Below, piece by piece: positions 18,087 to 24,194 of a stretch of DNA of 24,194 nucleotides. The stretch lies in assembly GCF_000372725.1 (NCBI RefSeq), contig NW_005196021.1:1-24194 (forward strand), written 5' to 3'. This stretch comes from Emiliania huxleyi CCMP1516 (Eukaryota > Haptophyta > Isochrysidales > Noelaerhabdaceae). The position numbers and the translations under genes were made by a program. How positions within the stretch are numbered: the stretch's first letter is position 1; each line of letters starts with the position of its first letter. Under the pieces are notes generated by a model. That model did not search any database. It saw only the letters and a list, made by a program, of their open reading frames with translations, and was not told where the DNA came from.

Positions 18087-18808
18087 CGATCAAGTCGGGC
18101 CTCAAGCCCGACACCCAAGGATGTGGGACGGACGTCACAAAAAAAGTCCGGCAGCTCACAATCCTTCGACTTCAAGGATTGAGAGCGAGGCTGCTCACAA
18201 TCCTAGCTAGCCGTCTATCTACAAAAGAAAGGATGCCAGCGACGCGTGCTCGAGGCGGAGCGTCGTCCTTTCAGAGAGAGAGAGAGATTTTTCAATACCA
18301 AACAACTTTGAACAACTCTAACACTCACACGTCATTAGGGGCCTTCACGCGCGCGCGAGACGTGCAGACAGGGTTGCCAGGTGAGAGCGAATGGCGCGGT
18401 TCACGCCTCGCACAACAGAGGAGAGAGATGCGCTCTGCATGCAGCATGGTGGGACATAAAGAGAGCGAGTACTTGGGCGAGTAGGCCGTGCGGTCAACGC
18501 TGCCGCGCGCAGGAGGACTCTGCTGACAGGGTTTGAAGAAGTTGGTTTTCTAAAATCTCTCTTAGAATCATTTTGATCATTTTGATGCGTAGTGGTCCGA
18601 CTATTATTAAATGTGCGTCGCTTGCCTGGGCGAGAGTGCTTGCGTTTTGTGCTCGCAAATACGTTACCCATTGGACGAGCAGAGAGAGAGAGAGACGAGC
18701 ACAGTAAAGTGAAAACTGACTCACGCGCGGCGCGCGGCTGCTCTCCAATTTTGCCGTGGGCGGGAGACGAGTGACACTGCTGCAGGAAGATAGACGCACC
18801 TATTCATC
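18087..18808. other. Divergent intergenic region with repeat fragments
   Basis: Between the phosphatase (-) and the orphan gene (+), so it should hold both promoters. TCACAATCCT repeats at about 18155 and 18197. GA tracts at 18273-18290 and 18681-18696, a right-end-like GAGAGATTTTT at 18280, a fragment GACTCTGCTGACAGGGTTTG at 18516-18535 and a left-end-like GTTGGTTTTCTAAAATCTCT at 18541 match ends of the two MITE-like families elsewhere in this window. No coding frame seen. Confidence 0.5.
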
Positions 18809-19639
18809 ATGAATATCCCTCTGACTGCCGACAGCCGCACGACAAAGGACAAGTTCTTTAGCTACGTGGAGGCGAAAGGCCTAGGCGCATCATTGCTCAT
18901 CGGGTGCAAGTTCAACAGCAATGCTGGGAAGGCAGAAGCCCTTGAGCGCATTCGAAAGGCACTGACCGCGGAGGCGGCGGCAAAGAAGGCGGCGCCGCCG
19001 CCTTTGCCGCGGCCTCGGCCGCCGCCTCGGCGGCCGAGGAGGCCGCAGCCGCCTCCTTTGCCGCCGCCTCCTCGGCCGCCTGAGGACGACGAGGAACACG
19101 ATGGTCCAGACGAAGCAGGTCCATTCGACTTCGCCGGCTTTAGGAATACCTTGCCCACAATGCGCAAGGACTCTAATGAGGACACTGGCGACGAAATGAT
19201 GACGCCTATGAACCCGTTAATCGGGAACTTTGATCCGAACGTTCTCCCGGGATCGGCGCTGTTGTGCATCGCACACAGCTCCCTGAAAGCCCAATCGATG
19301 TTCTCTCTGCCGAGCACACTGCTCACATACACCAAGCCCGGCCACAACTTGTCGGTGCGCGACGCGGAGTCAGCGTTGAAGAGGATGGCCAAGGAACGGC
19401 GGATCGTCAAGAACGTCGGACAATTCCACGTGCGGCCAAACAGCGACGTCACTCCGAACTATGTGCTGGTGGGCGACAGCCGCATTCCGTGCGTCGGGCT
19501 GTACAAAATTACGCCAGGGCGCGGTGTCAAGATGCTAGAACGGTGGCACTCTGACGACAAGTACGATGTCAAGAAGATGTACCAGCTGGCATCAAAGCAC
19601 GAATGCAACAGCGTCGTGGTCTTGGCATGCAAGTCCTGA
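18809..19639 (+). CDS. Intronless orphan protein with proline-rich linker
   Basis: 276 aa starting MNIPLTADSRTTKDKFFSYV. No family recognised. Residues 1-52 look globular (GASLLIGCKFNSNAGKAEAL). About 53-90 is an Ala/Pro/Arg-rich linker, followed by an acidic patch (EDDEEHDGPDE). Residues ~100-276 look like a folded domain with a mixed pattern, including SALLCIAHSSLKAQSMFSLP, ALKRMAKERRIVKNVGQFHV, NYVLVGDSRIPCVGLYKI and HECNSVVVLACKS. Outside the linker, third codon positions are less GC-rich than in neighbouring genes, and there are no introns, so a retrocopy or a recently acquired gene is possible. Long open frame and balanced composition argue it is real. Confidence 0.6.
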   Translation: MNIPLTADSRTTKDKFFSYVEAKGLGASLLIGCKFNSNAGKAEALERIRKALTAEAAAKKAAPPPLPRPRPPPRRPRRPQPPPLPPPPRPPEDDEEHDGPDEAGPFDFAGFRNTLPTMRKDSNEDTGDEMMTPMNPLIGNFDPNVLPGSALLCIAHSSLKAQSMFSLPSTLLTYTKPGHNLSVRDAESALKRMAKERRIVKNVGQFHVRPNSDVTPNYVLVGDSRIPCVGLYKITPGRGVKMLERWHSDDKYDVKKMYQLASKHECNSVVVLACKS

Positions 19640-19773
19640 CTTCTCCCACCCGCCTCGAGGGCGGCGGCGGGTGACGGTGTGTGGTGGAGCTGGAAACGAG
19701 GCCCATGATTCGCAGATACCGATAGAGGTCTCTGGTCAGGGTGGTCTGACGCCGCTTCTGCGGGCTCCCCCCC
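19640..19773. other. 3' flank of orphan gene
   Basis: Short spacer ending in a run of C at 19767-19774 that abuts the MITE-like element. Confidence 0.4.
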
Positions 19774-20139
19774 CAGTGCTCAAACTTTACCGGTATGGGA
19801 GTTTTTGGCTAATCAAACCCAAGGCCTGCACTAATCAAAAAGTGGTACGGGATACCAGTTGCCTCACGGAAATCAAAGCGAGTCGGAGTGCCTTCTTGGT
19901 GGCAAAATCGGCAAAATCGGCAAAATGCCGGGTATTTTGCGGGTATACCTGGAAAAACCCGGGTATACCCGGGTAATACCCGCACTTTTGCATGGTTTCG
20001 CCCCCGGGACCACACCGACAGCCGCTACAACTACTGAAAACCCCGCATACCACTTTCGCATACCACTATACCATACCACTCCAAAACTAATCAAAATATC
20101 GCCAAATACCAGTCTCATACCGGTAAAGTTTGAGCACTG
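19774..20139. mobile_element. 366-bp MITE-like element with perfect 24-bp TIRs
   Basis: Left end 19774-19797 begins CAGTGCTCAAACTTTACCGG and continues TATG; the right end 20116-20139 is its exact reverse complement, and similarity continues inward for about 15 bp. The interior has three GGCAAAATC-like units (about 19902-19926), paired GGGTAT/ATACCC words, and no coding capacity. C7 runs lie on both outer sides (19767-19773 and 20143-20149, the latter after TAA), so the target duplication is ambiguous. GC content is much lower than in neighbouring exons. Confidence 0.85.
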
Positions 20140-20621
20140 TAACCCCCCCTGTTGTGCCGAAAATTGCGTCTCACTTTAATAACGAAGGTGTAGACCAACA
20201 TAGCGCGCGTGCGCGGCACTGCCAGCATTGCTAAGGCTAGATACGGGGATTCACTGCGGGGGGGGGCCCTCCCTCTGCCCCCCTATGGCCCTATAATCCA
20301 ACGCCGCCCCGCTCTCCACAGATCGCCCACAGAAGACCGCTCAGCGGCCCAGCGGCCGCGGCCACTCCCTCCTCCCCGCCCGCCGCCTCGCCCGCCTCCC
20401 TTGCGGCCGCCGCCCGCGCCCTTTGTTCCGAGCGGGATGCCGCCGTCCCCTCGCTGCCGCCGCGCGTTGCCTCCTCCCTCCCGACGCTGCCGTCGCTCGC
20501 GTCGGACCCCATGCTGCACGGCCCCAATCGTTTAGTTCCTTTTTTATTCTTTTTCACGAGCTCCCAGTGTCTTGAACCATACTAAAATTCTTTGCGGGTA
20601 AAATTCTTTTTTGTGTAAAAT
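20140..20621. other. Intergenic; possible orphan exon at 20322-20520
   Basis: After an AG acceptor at 20320-20321 one plus-strand frame stays open for about 85 codons with Ala/Pro/Ser-rich coding, including RALCSERDAAVPSLPPRV and ASDPMLHGPNR, before running into AT-rich sequence. It has no ATG of its own and no clear partner exon. It may be a relic, or an upstream part of a gene interrupted by the element at 19774-20139. Confidence 0.3.
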
Positions 20622-22264
20622 ATGGCCGCTGCGTCCGAACGGCACGGCTTCCGCCTCCGCTCCGTCGCCTCTCGCACCGCCGAGGACGAGCGCGGCGCCG
20701 CCTTCACCGTCTACGCCCTCGCGCTCGAGGAGCGCATCTCCGACGCCGACGACACCGCCGCCGGCACCAGTGCGACGGCGTGGCGGAGGGTCGGCGGTGG
20801 GTGGGAGCGGCTGACCGAGGGCGGCAAGCTGCGCGAGTGGGTGGTGGAGCGGCGGTTCTCCGAGTTCAAGAGGCTCGATGCGCAGCTGCGCGAGCTCGCG
20901 GCCAAGCAGAGGCTGCCGCCGCCGCCGGGGCTGCCCTCCAGTCTCGAGCCTCCGGCCGAGCGCTTGACGTCGTGGCTGCCGGGCTCGCTGGGTGGCGGCG
21001 CCCTGCGGCCGGAGCTAGTGCAGGCGCGCGTCGCCGGGCTCGACGCGTACCTGCGCGCGCTGCTGCTCGCCGTCCCGCCCTCCGACCCGCTCCTCTCCGA
21101 CTTTCTTCGCCCGACGGGCGGCGGCGAGGCGACGACGCCAGTCGGCCCGTACCGCGGGCACGACCCGGCCGCGCGCGCGCGCGCCGAGGAGGTGTCGCGG
21201 CGGCTCTTCGCGCCGCTGCCTCCGCTCGAGTGGGCCCTCGTCTACGGCAGCAGCGAGGAGGAGGACGACGAGGAGGAGGAGGAGGGCGAGGGCGAGGGCG
21301 AGGGCGAGGGCGGGGGAGAGGGCGGAGGGGAGAGGGCGGCGGAGCCGGCGGAGGAGGAGGCAGCGCCGTCCGGCCTAACTGCCGATGCGATCGGCGGCGC
21401 GGCGCGCGACGCGCGAGAGGGCGGCAGCGGCAGCGAGGGCGGCAGCTTTGTCTCTGCAGGTGGGTCCCCTGTCCCCTGTCCCCCGTCTCCCTCTCACCTC
21501 TCACCTCTCACTCTCACCTCTCACTCTCACCTCTCCTTCCTCGCGCGCTGCTGCTCGCGCCTCTCCCCCGACCCGTCTCCGACCCGCCTCGGAACCTTCT
21601 CGGAACCTTCTCGGAACTTTCCTGCAGGCGAGTACTCGGACGGAGGCAGCGAGCCCTAGATGCAGACGAAGATCCGTCTACTCCATATCTCCCCGTATCT
21701 CCCCAGATATCGAGGCCCCAGATGCGGACGGCGGATGCGGCTACTCCCCAAGTATCTAAGGAGCGGCCGAGTCGGACCGGGCTCGACCGGGGCTCGGCTG
21801 CACCCTCTGTACTCGCAGCCCCCGTACTCCCGCGGCGCTCTCTGAATCCGCTGCACGACGCCGCACTCCCGCGCCCTCGCTTCCCCCCACCTCACCGCCC
21901 TGCGCTTGCGCACGCAGGCCGAGAGTCCTCTGACGGCGGCGCGGACGGCACCGGCGGCTCGGCGGCTGGCGCGGGCGAGGGCGGCGGCGCGGGCGGGGAG
22001 GAGGAGGCTCCCTCGTGGCGCGGCCTCCTGCTCGGCGAGCGAGTCTGGTGCCAGGGCGGAGGCTCGAGCGGAGAGGGCGGCGGCGCTGGCGGCGCGTGGG
22101 TGCCGGCGCGGGTGCTCGCGCGGCGGGTGCTGAGGGGGGAGGAGGAGGTGCGGGTACGGAGGCTCGACGAGGCGGGAGGGGAGGAGTGGCTCTCTGTGGC
22201 AAGCGCCCGGCTGCGCAGCGCCGCGGAGCACACCGCGCTCGCGCGCTCCGACCCGGGCGGGTGA
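20622..22264 (+). CDS. PX-domain protein with Tudor/SH3-like C-terminus
   Basis: Exons 20622-21459, 21628-21645 and 21918-22264 give 400 aa in frame. Residues ~20-165 are a PX domain: AFTVYALALEERI, WVVERRFSEFKRLDAQLREL with the RRFSEF basic motif, a proline-rich loop (LPPPPGLPSSL), then VAGLDAYLRALLLA and PLLSDFLRP. Known: PX domains bind phosphoinositides, often PI3P, on endosomes and occur in sorting nexins. A Glu/Gly-rich acidic stretch follows (~215-245). The last exon encodes LLLGERVWCQ, AWVPARVLARRVLRGEEEVR and EEWLSVASARLR, resembling a Tudor/SH3-like barrel (inference). Exon 2 is only 18 nt (EYSDGG-like) and its sequence is similar to the start of exon 3. Reading past exon 2 stops at 21657-21659. 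Donors are GTGGGT and GC. Confidence 0.78.
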
Positions 22265-23845
22265 GGTAGGAGGGCGCAAGCCATGATGTTCGAAGCCGCG
22301 CGCTTACCAAAAGGCACAGGCACATGCATGCTGTATTGGTCCAAACCCATTTCCATTAGGATTAGCGGTGTGAGCCTGTCACGACAAGACGCGAGCGCTC
22401 TTGTAGAGTCTAGTCACCTCTCTCCCGCCCGCGGGAGATATATCTTGTGATATCCGCGCGGCCGGCCGCGAACGCCGGGAACGCGAGAACGTAAATCGTC
22501 TCCGGACTCCGCGCGGAAACCGGAATCCGGAAAGGGACCGAAAACACGACAGTCGACATTATGTGAAAATTATGGGTTAAGACAATGAGGAAAATTAAAT
22601 ATTCTTGCCTCCGACGCTAGAGACAGTCACCACACGGATACATACGTCCGTGGGAGTGCCCCCCTCCCCCACCTGCCCTGCTTACACAGGATAGCATGCC
22701 CCGAGAACGGCGACATTTGGCGGGGGGAACCAGGGAAGGAGGTTCGGTTTAGTCTTTCTTTTGTCCTCTCGGGGGAATGTTTCTCTCGGCGCCCATGGCC
22801 TTCTGAGGTTTCGTACTGATGACGTCCTTCTTGGCACTTCGGGCGTCGCCGTCGGTGTGTGCGTATCTGTTGTGTCTAATTCCCCCGGTAATGTGCTACG
22901 GGTATGGGTCGCCGGTTGAACGCTACCGCTAGACCATCATCTACTCAGCTTACTTCGGCCGTTGACCCCTCGATGGTCGAGTGGCTTCCGGATCGAGAAT
23001 CGGCAGGTTGACCATTATAATTTTTTCTACATCGAGCGGGCTCAATTTTGCTCTGATGCCTCCTACGGTTTTCGATCTCGGGCAGGCGCCCGGTGCGTCG
23101 GTCGTTTTTCGTCACGGGAGGTTAAGACAATGAGGAATGAGTCGGCGTGGTTTCGAATACCTATCAACAATCAACAGTGCTAGCTACTCTCCACAGAGCA
23201 CAGTGGTGAGGGATTCTTTTTCCTTCGCGGCAACGCGATGGCGGCAAGGCCTCTTTGCGCGCCCGCCCTCGTCACGCAGAAGACCAACCGACGTCGGACC
23301 GCGGTGAGACCGCGCCGCCCCCCGCGCCCGCCCGCGCCCGCAGCGTGAACACATACGCGCGTCCCTCACCGCACGGAAACATACGCGCCAGCCGCGCAGC
23401 AGCCTCACATGCAGCGCCGACCGCATGCTCGCGCCCTGGGCCGCCGACGACCCGGTCGGGAGGGCTGCGCGACCGCCGTACACCATCAGGCAGGCGCGCG
23501 ACCACCCGCAGCACGCCGCAGCCCACCGCGCAGCCCTGCCAGCCAAAGCTGCGCCTCAAAGCTGCACAAACAGGCGCACAGCAGAGCACAGCGCACAGTG
23601 CACGCCGGCGCGCGCGCAGCACACGCAGACGCACGCGCGATTCCAACACGCACACGCGCATAGCACGCGCGCATCGCACGCCAGCGCAGCGCCGCACACA
23701 GAGCACACTTGCCCACATCAGCAGCAGCCAGCCTGCCACAATCCTCATCTCACACACGCGCGCGCACACTCCCCCACTGCCGGCGCACGCATCGGGCGTC
23801 GCCGAGAGGAACCAGAAGAACCAGAGAGTCGTGCTTGAGGCCACT
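22265..23845. other. Long region without a supported gene
   Basis: 22265-22790 is mixed GC with short palindromes (near 22430-22500). 22850-23170 is AT-richer. An 18-bp word, GGTTAAGACAATGAGGAA, occurs at 22575 and 23120. 23200-23830 is dominated by CA/GC dinucleotide-rich sequence in which all six frames stay partly open, which I treat as compositional. A short ATG frame at 23239-23304 followed by GTGAGA could be a first exon but has no identified partner. Confidence 0.4.
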
Positions 23846-23987
23846 TCGACACGGAGACCATCTGCAAGGGTGCCAGGCCCCACAGTTCGGGTTCGACATG
23901 CTTGCCTGCCCCGGCGTCGATCTCAACAGTGGCCTGCGCGGCTTCGGTGGCGATCACTTCCGGAAGCTGGGATGTGGGATTAGCCAT
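23846..23987 (-). pseudogene. atpF: Bacterial F0 ATP synthase subunit b fragment (5' end)
   Basis: Starting at the ATG at 23987-23985 the minus strand reads MANPTSQLPEVIATEAAQAT, then a short variable stretch and HVEPELWGLAPLQMVSVS. This fits the N-terminus of alphaproteobacterial (sphingomonad-like) ATP synthase subunit b just before its membrane helix. After VSVS similarity ends abruptly near 23840-23848, where the sequence changes to the eukaryotic-looking CA/GC-rich DNA; the expected membrane helix and stalk are missing. Known: subunit b is the peripheral stalk of F0F1 ATP synthase. The upstream gene fragment overlaps its start by 8 bp, as in bacterial operons. Confidence 0.65.
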
Positions 23988-24194
23988 TGGCCATCGCCTC
24001 CTTCACCGCCTTCGAAGCGGTCGGCTTGGTCACCTTCAGGCCTGCGACCGTCTTGACAATGTCCTGCGCCGCTTCGACTGCGACCGTTTCCACCCTCGGT
24101 CAGCGCCGCACCGCGCGCCTCGGCAATGCGGGTTTCCGCCTCGGACAGCTTTTTGTCGAGCCCCGCCTGCCCCCCTTTCAGCTTGGTTTCCGAC
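23980..24194 (-). pseudogene. atpF': Bacterial F0 ATP synthase subunit b' fragment (3' end)
   Basis: From the window edge, the minus strand reads ETKLKGGQAGLDKKL then SEAETRIAEARGAALTE; after one extra base in a CCC run at 24093-24095 it continues EVETVAVEAAQDIVKTVAGL, KVTKPTASKAVKEAMANG and stop at 23980-23982. The heptad, Ala/Glu-rich stalk followed by the AQDIVKTVAG-type end is typical of subunit b' of alphaproteobacteria. The gene order b' then b with an 8-bp overlap is the bacterial atp operon order. The frameshift is either a sequencing error in a contaminating read or decay after insertion. The 5' part lies beyond the window. Confidence 0.7.

Noticed and set aside
17229..18182. 317-aa plus-strand frame opposite the phosphatase
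   Set aside because: Antisense shadow of a clear PP2C coding sequence.
20780..22264. 494-aa plus-strand open frame starting MAEGRRWVG
   Set aside because: The first two thirds are an Arg/Ala shadow of the PX exon in another frame; only the part from 21918 is a real exon.
23255..23983. 242-aa plus and 203-aa minus frames at the right end
   Set aside because: CA/GC dinucleotide-skewed sequence leaves all frames open; the two strands cannot both be real, and part overlaps the bacterial atpF fragment.

Overview
The window looks like nuclear DNA of a GC-rich unicellular eukaryotic alga, most plausibly haptophyte-like. The reasons are spliced genes with very short introns, a plastid-type presequence followed by a twin-arginine lumen signal, ShKT/prolyl-hydroxylase and C-type-lectin surface proteins, and dense small repeats. 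No operons or ribosome binding sites are visible. The species cannot be fixed from the sequence alone. The last ~350 bases are different: on the minus strand they encode fragments of two bacterial-type F0 ATP synthase b subunits, so the right edge is either an assembly chimera or a bacterial insertion.

Layout. 1-400 minisatellite; 451-1245 (+) Gly/Tyr-rich protein, 5 exons; 1869-2267 (-) small thylakoid-lumen protein; 2606-3197 (+) LSM1, 3 exons; 3657-3811 (-) last exon of a Cys-rich protein; 4439-6248 (+) ShKT-prolyl 4-hydroxylase, 3 exons; 6622-9020 (-) EamA/DMT-type transporter, 7 exons; 9323-9514 MITE-like element; 10372-10998 (-) membrane protein of unknown function; 11126-12262 repeat cluster built on CCGGGTAATCTG; 12559-13158 (+) small membrane protein, 2 exons; 13635-15774 (+) C-type lectin type I membrane protein, 9 exons; 16266-18086 (-) PP2C phosphatase with a C-terminal extension, 4 exons; 18809-19639 (+) intronless orphan; 19774-20139 MITE-like element; 20622-22264 (+) PX-domain protein, 3 exons; 23846-24194 (-) bacterial atpF and atpF' fragments.

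The gene models were built by hand by joining exons so that the reading frame and family similarity continue. All eight spliced models close in frame. They give 28 introns of roughly 70-320 bp, and about half start with GC instead of GT.

The most interesting signal is in the introns. Many are bounded by direct duplications of the exon sequence that spans the splice junction, from 7 bp up to a perfect 38 bp. One has terminal inverted repeats inside the duplication, like a tiny DNA transposon, and several are filled with short tandem repeats. This is what recent intron gain by introner-like insertion or by tandem duplication should look like. The genes themselves are ordinary cellular functions (RNA decay, secreted/surface proteins, transport, signalling) with no evident joint pathway.
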